From positions 2,109 through 66,108 of the forward strand of contig LSRX01000309.1 of assembly GCA_001939145.1 (NCBI GenBank): a stretch of 64,000 nt of DNA, in the 5' to 3' direction. The notes under the pieces were generated by a model. The model was given only the letters and a program-made list of their open reading frames with translations, did not search any database and was not told the origin of the DNA. The number at the start of each line of letters is the position of its first letter. Position 1 is the stretch's first letter. The stretch comes from Symbiodinium microadriaticum. Its lineage: Eukaryota > Sar > Dinophyceae > Suessiales > Symbiodiniaceae. Positions 38,001-50,000 of the stretch are shown piece after piece. The position numbers were made by a program, and so were the translations under genes.

Positions 38001-41000
38001 AAAACCCTAAAGCCGATAGATTTAAATAATCAACAGTAGTATAGCCTGGCCTGGGTTAGAAGTTCCAAGTATTGCAAGCCGGGGGTGGAGGGCCGGGAGT
38101 CTGAACCACAGAGATCCCAGGGTTTAGGGGGTTTAGGGGGTTTAGGGGGTTTAGGGTTTGGGGTTTAGGGTTTCGGGTTTAGGGTTTAGGGTAACACAGA
38201 GAACCCGCCGCTTGGCATGCTACTTCAAGTTGGACTGTAGGCCAGAGTCTCGTAGTGTAGGGGTCGGGGAAAGTTAACAGAATCATCCGCGTAGAGTCCC
38301 TGATACTGCTATACTGTAATCGGCACCCCAAACCCCACACCCTAAGCCCTAAACCCAAAACTCAAAACCCTAAGACCTAAACCCTAAACCTTAAATCCAA
38401 GACCCTAAACCCAAAACCCTAAACCCAAAACCCCAAACCCTAAACCCCTATTATAGTTATCAAAGCCCCTTTTACTGGATGCTTTCCGGGCCGTAGGTTG
38501 AAGATGGTTTTGGGCTGCAGGGTTCTGATGCTAGGCCCCCGAAGTGTCCACACTGCGGTTGATGATTTAAATCCTGCATTACCCATAATAAGGAATATAC
38601 CATAACTCCCATAGTTTAGGGTCCTTAAGATAATGCAGGACTTATATCATCCACACTAACACTGCTAAATTATTGGTCCCCAAAGGCCATGCTTGTTGTG
38701 GGTTCGGCCCCCAAAGACCATGCTTGATATAGTTTTGGAGGAATTATAGTTTAGGGTTTAGGGACCTGGTATAATAAATGGAAGCCCTCCGAAGAAAACA
38801 GAGAAGGAGTCTCTGGCCCCATTCAGAAGCAAAGAGTACAGCAAGGTTTCCAGCAACGCCTATGTCTGTGGTTTGTGGCTTTAAATGAGACTTTAGTTAC
38901 CACGGTTTAGGCTTTAGGGTTTAGGGGTTGTGGTTCAGGGTTTAGGGTCCTTTAGTTTGAAAGAGGTGTTTGAGTACCAATCCGACGAATACAAGAAGAC
39001 ATTAACAAAAACCGGGGCATAGCCTGACCAGATTCGGGCCTGCTGCATCGAGCATTTCGTGTAACTATGACTCCGTCACAAAGGAACACGGCTTTTACCA
39101 ACCCCTATAATTTCCAAACGCCGATAATACACGGGCTCATAGACTTCTACTAAGTCCTTACCACATTTGCGAGGCAGGCACGGAGAATCCCAACCCCTAA
39201 ACCCTAAACTCCTAGCCTCTGAACAAAGGCCAGCCGTCCGGCAGTGATCCGTGGGATCGCGACGTGGAGTTCGAGCCCACCCCGCCAATGCCTCGGCATT
39301 CGGTCCTTATTGGGGGTTAGGGCTCATCGGGTTTACAAGGGACTAGAGTTGAACGATAGCGGCTAAGGATTCCAGTTTCGGTGCTATTGGGCAGTTCAAT
39401 CAATGGGGACTGGGGATGCAGATCTATAGACTGCAGGTGCTAGCAGATTGTGTGTGGTCGTGAGTACAGGGGCCTCAAAGCTACGTGTGTTCATGGCGCT
39501 AGAGCTCCGAGCTGGGTGCTAGTTAGGGCCCCTAAGACGACTTCATCTAGTTCGCGTCGCTCCTTTGATGGCCCGAATACATCCACCTCCAAGTTCCATA
39601 CTTGAAAAACCTCTAACCCTGGACTTCACATCCTAAATTACTAGGTCCCTGGGTAGTACCCTTTTGCCCTTTTTATTTTAGGGCCCCCTTACTAAAACCG
39701 AAGCGTAGGAAAAAGGGTACCCTTACTAAAAAAGGGGCTACTCAGGAACCAAGATTGAACCCAAAACCTCGAACTAGACTGAGCCCCAGAAAGTCGGAAC
39801 CCGGATTCGGAACCGGTAGTGCTGGGGTTCCCTATACTCTTTCTTCAAGGCGCGGGGGAGAACGGTGTTCTAACTTTTTTGGTTTCTACCTTCAACCCTA
39901 TAAACCCTAAACCCTATGAGCCCTAAACCGTATGAACCCTGGACCCTAAACCCTATAAACCCTAAACCCTAAGCTTGAGCTTATCATCCCCCTCGGCCCG
40001 TCCCCAGTTCTGGAGGCTTCCGTACGATCCGCGCGACTTCCTCCGGGTCTTTGCCCAAGGTTTCAGCTCAACTCATAAGCTTTGGGGTTAACGCTTTAGG
40101 GTTTAGGGTTTAGTAAGGACTTGGGCTAGATAAGATATCCCTGCCTTATTCCAACCCTATGGCTTTTGTGTGGCGTTTTGTAGGGTCCCCAAGCTTGCAG
40201 GTTTAGGGCCCGGTCGGGTGTAGGGCAAACGTCGCACAGAGCTTCGAGTTCGGTATGGTTTAGGGTTACCCGAACCAGCTGCCTTCTTAAGGTACCCGAA
40301 ACCCTATAAACCCTCAACCTGAAGGCGCTATAGAAAGGGAAGTTTGTGTGCTGCTCTAAGGAAGACGGCCCCGCCATGAACACAGGATTGAGGTTTAGGC
40401 CGTCCTACATCCAGTCCCTAAACCTAATTTTTAGGGGTTCTGAGGTTTAGGAGTTTGGTTGAGGGTTTAGGAGTTTAGTTTCTGGTTAAGGGGTTCAGCC
40501 TTGTCGACTTTCCAGCAGTTCAGTTTGGAGGATCTTTCGGTTGAGGCTTTAGGGCTTTAGGGTGTAGGATTTTTAGGCCGAAGGGTCTTTGGGGTTTAGG
40601 GCTTAGGGCCGTTTAGGGCTTCAGGGTTTAGGGATTTTTGTGCTGAAGGGTGTTGGGTGTGTACTAAACGTCTCCATGACCCATGATTGTATATCGTTGG
40701 CTCCTATACTGACCTATGGCAAGCGCTTGTTTCTCAACCCTGTGCGGCGAGAAAAGTGTAGAGTTTTGAGGCTTTTTTGGCAGATGCAAGTAGGACCAAT
40801 TCCACGACAAAACCGTAACCCCTAAATCCTAAACCCCAAACCCCAAACCCTAAAACCCCAAACTCAAAACCCCAAACCCAAAACCCGCCGTGTGTTGGGG
40901 CTCTGCACCTCCATTTGCAGGCGGACAGCCTGTCTCCCTATCCCAAAGGGTCCTAGGTACTGTTATAGGGGATACTTTCCAAAATCATAATAACTATTCC

Positions 41001-44000
41001 TAGTATAGAAACCCTACATTCTACTATATATAGGCACTTTGGACCCTTTGGGTATTGATGTCATTCTGGCTGTGCCCCTTCCCCAGAAACGGGGAGAGGC
41101 AAGGGGAACCCCTGTCAACGACGAGGAGCCCCGCAAGCGTTGGGGACGGGTCGGGACCTAGACCGAGGGTTTGGGGGTTTAGGGTTTAGGGGTTTAGGTT
41201 TNNNNNNNNNNNNNNNNNNNNNNNNNNNNNNNNNNNNNNNNNNNNNNNNNNNNNNNNNNNNNNNNNNNNNNNNNNNNNNNNNNNNNNNNNNNNNNNNNNN
41301 NNNNNNNNNNNNNNNNNNNNNNNNNNNNNNNNNNNNNNNNNNNNNNNNNNNNNNNNNNNNNNNNNNNNNNNNNNNNNNNNNNNNNNNNNNNNNNNNNNNN
41401 NNNNNNNNNNNNNNNNNNNNNNNNNNNNNNNNNNNNNNNNNNNNNNNNNNNNNNNNNNNNNNNNNNNNNNNNNNNNNNNNNNNNNNNNNNNNNNNNNNNN
41501 NNNNNNNNNNNNNNNNNNNNNNNNNNNNNNNNNNNNNNNNNNNNNNNNNNNNNNNNNNNNNNNNNNNNNNNNNNNNNNNNNNNNNNNNNNNNNNNNNNNN
41601 NNNNNNNNNNNNNNNNNNNNNNNNNNNNNNNNNNNNNNNNNNNNNNNNNNNNNNNNNNNNNNNNNNNNNNNNNNNNNNNNNNNNNNNNNNNNNNNNNNNN
41701 NNNNNNNNNNNNNNNNNNNNNNNNNNNNNNNNNNNNNNNNNNNNNNNNNNNNNNNNNNNNNNNNNNNNNNNNNNNNNNNNNNNNNNNNNNNNNNNNNNNN
41801 NNNNNNNNNNNNNNNNNNNNNNNNNNNNNNNNNNNNNNNNNNNNNNNNNNNNNNNNNNNNNNNNNNNNNNGCCTGGCGCGCCCACTGCCCGGCCAGCGAT
41901 CAACCGCAGGCAGCGCAGATCTCGCTGCACGCGACACCAGATGTAGAAAAGGCAAATCGCAAGTGTGAGATCCGACCCTACCGCCATAGGTTCGGGTTCG
42001 GCGTCCAGGTTAACGGTAATAAGTTTTCAACCGAGAGCACCCACCGCAGCAACCCAGCTACCTTTTGAGAACTTCAGATACAGGTTAAACTAGCCCCTAA
42101 CCTGACTGATAAATCACCAACATATCTATCCGAAACCCACACTGTAAGACCCAAATCCTTAAGCAAAGGCCCTTTAAGAGCCCTTCGAACACCCAACCTT
42201 AGACCTCAACCCTATAAACATTAAACCCTGTAAGTCCTAAGCCCCAACCTCGAAAGCACCTAATCCCTTCACCCAAAACCCTCTCAACAGCTCCCAGGGA
42301 GTCATCGACCACGAGGGAAGCCGCAAGCGCGGCTTCTTCGATGCGGGCTCATGGATCGAATACCTCGAGGTGCCTGGAGCTTATAAGGTGGTTTAGGGCT
42401 TCAGGGTTTAGGACTTTAGGGTTATTGGGGTCTATAGGGTTTCTAGAGTAGGGGGTGTGTAGGGTTTATGGTGGTTTGTGTGGTTTGTGGGGGTTCAATG
42501 GTAGGTTTGAGGGTTCTGGAACTCCGGGTCTTAGGGCGAGGGCTCAGAGGTCGGGCTTTCCACTACCTTAAGCTACCATAACCCTACTTTTTTGTAGGTT
42601 CTTATTATAAACCCTAATATGGAATTTATAGTGACCCTACAAAAAACCAGGTTTTGGTAGGTTAAGGTAGAGTTTAGGGATCAGAGTTGAGGGTGCAGGG
42701 ATTGGGGTTTAGGGTTTAGGATTTAGAGGCACGGAGATGTCATCTCTTGTATGCGCAAAATGACAGGCGATTGCGTTTAAGTAGGTTCGGTTTAAGGTTT
42801 AGCTTCGTGGGAGAGAGAAGCTTGCTTGTGCTGCTATGGTGCAATTAACATCAGTTTGGGGGACTATGGATGAAATCTCTCAAGATGATCCGGTTCAATT
42901 GCAATTTAACATCACATGTAATGCGCTACATTGCTTGTAATCGCCATGTTACTTGCCGGACCGCCTCCACTCTCTGTTGCAAGTCAGCGGCAGGCTTCAG
43001 AAATCACAAGTCGACCCCAAAACTCCAAACCCTAGACCCTAAGCCCTAAACCCCAAGCCCTAAACCCTAAAACTCAAAACCTAACTTGACCGAACACCCT
43101 TCAAAAATGTCTCAGCCGCCCTGGCAGGGATGGGGCCGCACCGTCATTGTTGGCCGGGCTCGCCTGGGAGGAGCCCCTGGGGTCGAACGGTTGATGAAAG
43201 TGTTTAGGGTTTAGGGGATTAGGGTTTAGGGGTTTAGGGTTTAGGGGTTTAGGGGTTTAGGGGTTTAGGGGTTTAGGGTTTAGGGTTTAAGGGTTTAGGG
43301 TTTAGGGGATTAGGGTTTAGGGGTTTAGGGTTTAGGGTTGATGATGCAAACCCTGCATTACCCAAAATAAGGAAGATGCCATAATTCTCATAGTTTAGGG
43401 CCCTTAAGGTAATGCAGGATTTATATCATCAACCGAATCGCTGACTTTCTGGATGGTACTTCGTCGCGGGAGAGAGCTAAGGAGTCCATTCACGAATTAG
43501 GGTTTGGGGTTTAGGGTTTGGGGTCTAGGGTCTAGGGTTTAGGGTTTATGTAGGATTTAGGGTCTGGGGTTTAGGGTTTAGGGGTTAGGGCGGTTAGGGC
43601 TTAAGGGGTTTAGGGTTTATAGGGTTTGGGGTTTAGGGTTTGGGGTCTAGGGTCTAGGGTTTAGGGTTTATGTAGGATTTAGGGTTTGGGGTTTAGGGTT
43701 TGGGGTCTAGGGTCTAGGGTTTAGGGTTTATGTAGGATTTAGGGTCTGGGGTTTAGGGTTTAGGGTTTACGGTAGGGTTTAGGGTTTATGTAGGATTTAG
43801 GGTCTGGGGTTTAGGGTTTAGGGTTTACGGTAGGGTGTAGGGTATATTAATCAGGATGTGCTGGGCTTCCAAACCATTGGCTGCCACAAGCTGTGTATAT
43901 TCTAGGTAGGGTTCAATTACCTAACAGTGCCCCCCCCCTCCTCAGTTTGAGGCAACTCACGTTAATATTCCGCACATGGGTCGTTCTCTAAATTAGGATG

Positions 44001-47000
44001 CCAGCTTGAGGGTCTTGTTGTTATGTGGGTGCCGTGCATCTTGGGTGACCTAAAAGGGACCCTAATTTAGAGAACTTCCCAAAAAACCCTAAACCCTAAA
44101 CCCTGAACCCTAAACCCCTTGTTTTCCCACGGTACATGGACTTGAACAATCCGGCCGTTCGACTGCTAACGGGCCTCTGACTTGCAAGTACTCAGTGTAC
44201 AGTATAAGTATAGTCTAGTTACCTTACTTATGACCCTAGTTACTTTGTCCCATGCACAGGCCTAAACAAACACACACACACACACAGAGAGAGACAGCGA
44301 CAGACCGACATAACCTCGCACAGGCGTCCAAAGTCCTAATCTCCAAATCCCAAACTCGAAAATCGTGGCCGTAAATTATTGGTAGGAATATCCCCCTGTA
44401 ATCCCTACACTGCACAAGTCTAAGGAAAATCTACCCTCCCCCAATCCTGCTCTGACGGTAAAGGCCCCCACTAGAAAGCCTTCAACCAAACAAGCGCCAA
44501 AGTCGATGCCAAAGTCTCCGGGTTTCGGTTTAGGGCTTAGGGAGTTTAGGGATTAGGCTTCGGGGTTTAAGGTTTAGGGCCAACCCTAGACCCGAAACCC
44601 TGAACTTCAGGCCTTGGGGTTTAGGGACAAGTTCGGGCTGTCAGGGCCTACGCCCAGAGCTCGGGTTTGTCTGCAGCCAAAAAACTCCTTTTAGAGATGG
44701 CTAAGGCCCCCCTTAAAGGGTCTAGGGCGGATTCCTGTATCCCCCCCGGCCGGCAGCTCCGCGCACAAAAGGTGAAATGCACTAGAAAATTTCTTCCCAG
44801 ACTACCCAAAACCCTAAACCCTAAGCCCTAAACCCTAAAACCCTAAAACCCTAAACCCAGAAAGCCCCAAAACCCTAAGAATGGGCAGGCATGCCCATGG
44901 GCGTCATCGCAGCGCTGGCCTCGGTTCAGCTGAGCTGCCGGACGTAGACCCCTCCCTCATCCCAAAGGCTCCATGTACCCAAAAAAATATATACTTAGGC
45001 CTTAAAGGGGTTCCTATATAGGTGCTTTAGGGTCTAAGTATATACTATATGGGTCCATGGAGCCTTTGGGCATCATCTAGGACATTTTCCGGTGGGTAGT
45101 TTCCGTTATAGGAGCCTTATGGAAGGTCTATATATACTTTATGGAAGCCTCATAGAAGCCTTATAGAAGCCTAATTACCCTAAACTCCCCACCTGTAGTT
45201 TCCTTTAACATTAAAACCTCTTCTGCGATGTAGGTGTATCGTTTGGGGAAGATCCTTTTCATTCGGTCAGACCCTCGTGATCGGAGGGCGTTGACCCATT
45301 AATTGAGGAGTCTACTTCAAGCGCTAATCCTGTAAGACGTCATAGGTTGCATCAATTCCAGTCACTTAGGTGACTTGAGGTCTACTTTCCGACACCCCAA
45401 TGAACTATCCCTTTAAATCAGGATGGCAAAGTGAACCTATACTTTGTGATCCTGAACATGATATCCAGACAACCCTAAACCCTATCGGTTGCAAGTGCAA
45501 AACCGTGAAGACGGAGCGGTCACCCTAGTCAGCCCTAGTCCTTAATCCCTATCAGCAACTCACGGAGCCATACACCCTTTGCACACTGCTCTTGATCCTA
45601 CAGCACTCCCCCCTTCCCCCTTCGGAAAAAGCCCTCAAACAAAGCCTGGTAGAAAGAGCCCCAAACCCTAAACCCCTAAACCCCTAAACCCTAAACCCTA
45701 CACCTTAAACCCTAAACCAGAAACCCCTAATCCCTGAACCCCTAAACCCCTAAACCCCTAAACCCCTAAACCCTAAACCCTAAACCCCTAAACCCTAAAC
45801 CCATAAACCCCTAAACTTTACCCCAAACCTCGGATGGCGGTGGGCTGAGGTGGAGACGCGCAGCGTGGACCGCCTTGTGCCGGCCGATCCATCGAACTCC
45901 GAGAGCTGCGAGGTCCGCCCTGCTAGGTGGGTCTTAGGGTTTTAGGGATTGGGGTTTAGGGTTTAGGGTTTAGGGTTCAGGGTTTAGGGTTTAGGGCTTG
46001 GCTTCAGAGAAGTTCTTTGGAGGATAGAGCAGTCCTAGGTAGTATTAGGGAGACCCCTGAAAGGGGACCCTGCTGAACCCTACCTGTGGCTGTCTTAAAG
46101 TGGGACCTTATTCAGAGGGTCTATATCCCTAAGGGTCCCCCTAATCCTAACTCTTATTATTAGGGTTTGGAGTTTGGGGTTTGGGGTTTAGGGTTTAGGG
46201 CTTAGGGTTCAGGGTTTAGGGGCTTAGGGTTTGTTGTTGTATGTGTTGTTGGTTTGGTTTTTGTTTGTACGGCTTTGTTGGTTTGGTGTTGTGCATGTTC
46301 TTTTGAGTTCGGAGTGTTCGATTTGAGGTGTTGCTATGTTGCTTGTTTCGGTGTAGGGCCTGGGGTGAGTTACGGTTCAGATAATATCCCGAGGACTTCC
46401 AAGCATACTTATAGTACCTACCTTGGAGTCTAAAGCCTACTAAACCCTAAACCCCTAAACCCTAAACCCCTAAACCCTGTAGGCGCTGTGTTTTTGTTGC
46501 GGTTGCTGCCGTGGGTTGTGGGACTTAGGAGATCGGGGGGTTGCTTTGTTCAGGCTTTAAGAGTTTAGGGTTGAGGCCTTAGGGTTTAGAGTTTAGGGTT
46601 TAGGGTTGAAGCTTTTTGGGTTTAGAGTTTAGGGTTTAGGGTTGAGGCTTTAGGGTTTAGAGTTTAGGGTTTAGGGTTGAAGCTTTTTGGGTTTAGAGTT
46701 TAGGGTTTAGGGTTGAAGCTTTTTGGGTTTAGAGTTTAGGGTTTAGGGTTGAGGCTTTCTGGGTTTAGAGTTTAGGGTTCAGAATTTAGGGTTTAGGGTT
46801 GAGAGTTTTAGTTTGGGGGTTGGTGCTTGTTTCTTTCGGGCGTGTCGGGGAGGGTTTCATGAATCATCTTGGCTTCGCATTTTAGGGCATCATACTCACC
46901 TTACGGCTCGGGGGTGTGCCGGCTTTTGAGACATCTAAGACTTCGGGTGTGGCATTCGGGACAGATGTCTTCAGAACAAGGCTTCAGAGAAGTTCCTTGG

Positions 47001-50000
47001 AGGATAGAGCAGTCCTAGGTAGCATTAGGGAGACCCCTTAAGTTGGGACCCTTCTTAACCCACTTATGGCTACCTCATTGAGAGGGTCTATATCCCCAAG
47101 GGTAATCCTAAGTGGAGTGTAGGGCCTGTTGGGGCCGGGCTTCGGGATTTGAGTTTAGGTTTGAGCTTGGTGGGAGATGTGCAACTCTTTGCTCACGCCA
47201 ACCCTAAACCCGAAACCTTGAACCCTAAACCCAAAAAGGCCAATTGGAGGATGAATGCAGTGCTAAAGGATTTGAGCATAAACGTTAGCTCGGGCACTTG
47301 AACCCTCGGTCTTCTTCAGCCAGCTCAGGAAATCGACATGTTCGGAAGATCTGCATTTGATGGTCTGGGTACCCATAGGCTCCATAGTAGTTCCTTCTTG
47401 TGGTGTATTCTTTTAGGATCCTATAAGGTAATCCCAAAAAGGAACTACTATGGAGCCTATGGGTAGACTGTTGAGTAGAAGCCAGGAAGTTGGAACATCC
47501 GCTCTGTGAAGGGCAAAGCTTCCAGTAGCAATCAACCGTCATCCCGAGTCCGTGCAACTTGCGGGGGTTCACGGTATAACTTGTACTTAAATCCTGAAGC
47601 CGAAGGCCTAAAAACCCTAAGCCCTGAACCCTATAAGCCTTAAACGTAGCTCCTGGAGCCGAAGCCGTAACAACCTGAAGCCCTGAACCCTGTAAGCCTT
47701 GTACTTAAATCCTTAAGCCGAAGCACCCCGAGCTCCAAGTCCAAGATGTGCATCTGAAGATTTCCCCAGAGAACCCAATACCCATTAATTAAGGAATATG
47801 CTTTAAATCATAATATTCAGGAAGCTTTAAAGGAAAGGTAGCAGACCCAGAGAACCCAATACCCCTTAATTAAGGAATATACCTTAAATTACAAGGGCCT
47901 CAATCTTATGATTTCAGGTCTATTCCTTATTAAAGGGGTCTTGAATTCTCTGGGACCTGTGGCAGGTCAAGGAGACGAACGGCGGCAAGGCTGGTGTCGG
48001 GGTTCAGGGACCCTGAATATCCCCATAAACCCTACAAGCCCTAATTTAGATATTTGTAATTCAGCATCCCTAAACCCTATAAGCCCTAAACCCTCCAAGC
48101 CCTAAACCCTCTAAACCCTGTAAACTCTACACCCTCCAAACCCAATAAACACTAAACCTCAAAGCAAGTGCGTCTACTTGAGACCTCCCAAGCCCACAAC
48201 CTAATCCCTCCCCCCTAATAGCAAACGGGGTGGCCCCCCCAATAACAATGCTGAAATTTCGTGTTCATTTTGTTTTGTTTGGGGGGGGGGTACGTTTATC
48301 TCTATTGTCATAAATCATCACCATAGTATTGGAATAGTCATAAACAATAGCAGTAGTAGCCCTAAGCCCTATAAACCCTAAACCGTGTACAAAGACACAC
48401 AGCCCTGCGGCTGGCAAACAGCTGGGAGCGAGTGAGGGAAGGCACTCCAAACCCTAAACCCTAAACCGCGCCTTGCCTTGAAACCCTCCCCCCAAAGTCA
48501 GCATAGGTTTCAAAGGGCGGGTGTGATTTCGGGAGGCTTGTGTCCAAAGTGCAATTGTTTTTTTTCTCTTGGGGGGTGTTTAATAAGTAGGGGGTAGCGA
48601 TTAAAAGCCTAAACCCAAAACCCCAGGCCGCCCGAAACCTTCTCGACTTACAAGCCCCATTGTTAAGCTCCAGGCCCGGACCCTAGAAGCCACCAGCATG
48701 AAACNTTTGTGGGCAGTCACCTTTTTTGTGCGTTTTTTTCACGTTTCTTTTACGTTTGTTTGTGAGTTGTGACTGTGCCGTTACGTTTTTTTCACGTTTG
48801 TATTCACGTTTTTTCCACGTTTTATTCATACCCCAAAATCCCAAGAGGAGATAGGATGCGGACGACATAAAGCTAAACCCTAAAAGGAATAGGTTTGGGT
48901 GGTTTGTGGGGTGGGAGAGTAAAAAGAAAGAGCCTTCGATATTCAGGCTCCAACAACAAATCGTTAAATCACGATACACTCGAAAATGCACTATCACTGA
49001 ATACTTCCGCCTATGCGCCATTCTACGGCAAACCCTAAACCCTAAACCCTAAACCCTAAACCCTAAACCGAAACAGAAGGGCGCTTCCGGGGCTCGAAGG
49101 CGCGAGGGTTTGGCATCTTGGCCCACGGTTTAGGGTTTAGGGTTTAGGGTTTGTGGGTTTAGGGTTTAGGGTTTGTGGGGTTTAGGGTTGTAGGGTTTAG
49201 GGTTTAGGGTTGTAGAGTTCGGGCGTCGCCTAGGTTGAGGGCTAAGCTAAGAGCCTTAATCCCCTAACGCCCAGAGCTTTCAAGGGTCTAGATCGCTTCG
49301 CATCAAATTAGCCCCAGAGCCTTTTATGATAGGGTCGTTGGACCCAAAAGCCTTAAACTATGAGCCCTTTGAGGGTATTGGTTAGGGACCATAAACCTTA
49401 AACCCTAAACCCTAAGCCCTAAACCCTAAACCTTGAGTCAGGGGCCTGCGCAACCTGTGTTCCTATATAACCCTGATATACCCCTTAAATAGTCTCGCAA
49501 TGCCCCTATATAACCCCAAGGGTCCCTTTAAGGGTCTCTCCTTTAGTCCCTTGACTGTGAGGTTTGGTTCCCTGACAGTGCCTTCAAGACGGCACAGGCG
49601 CTGAAGGACTCACCCGGCCCCTGACGTGTGTGTTGCACGTACATTAACCCTAAGGCTCTAAGGATGTACATTTTTTGAGGCATTTGGGCTCACATACCAT
49701 ACCTACATAGGGCTTTTGGGCTATTTTGCGCCTTAGGGTAAGTGTAGGGTTCAGGGATCTAGGGTCGGGTATTTGGGTGTTTTTTTGTGTGTAATGGTTG
49801 GGGTTTAGGGTTCTTGCATTACATGATCCCTTCCTGGAGGTTCCTGCTGCATTAGGAATTCGTTGTAGCTTTGTTCAAATGCTTTGTGTGTGCCTTGAAG
49901 CTTCCTGGTTCACTGGTTATTTCGAAGGCAGGGGGTTTAGGGCTTCGGAGTGCCAGGTGCTTGTTTTTAAGGTTTATAGGGTTCAGGATAAGGTCGAGTC

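Noticed and set aside
41115-41987. Long open frames on both strands
   Set aside because: They run through the N gap and encode undefined residues.
43200-43850. CRISPR-like spaced repeats
   Set aside because: Continuous variants of TTTAGGG without unique spacers, in a eukaryotic intron.
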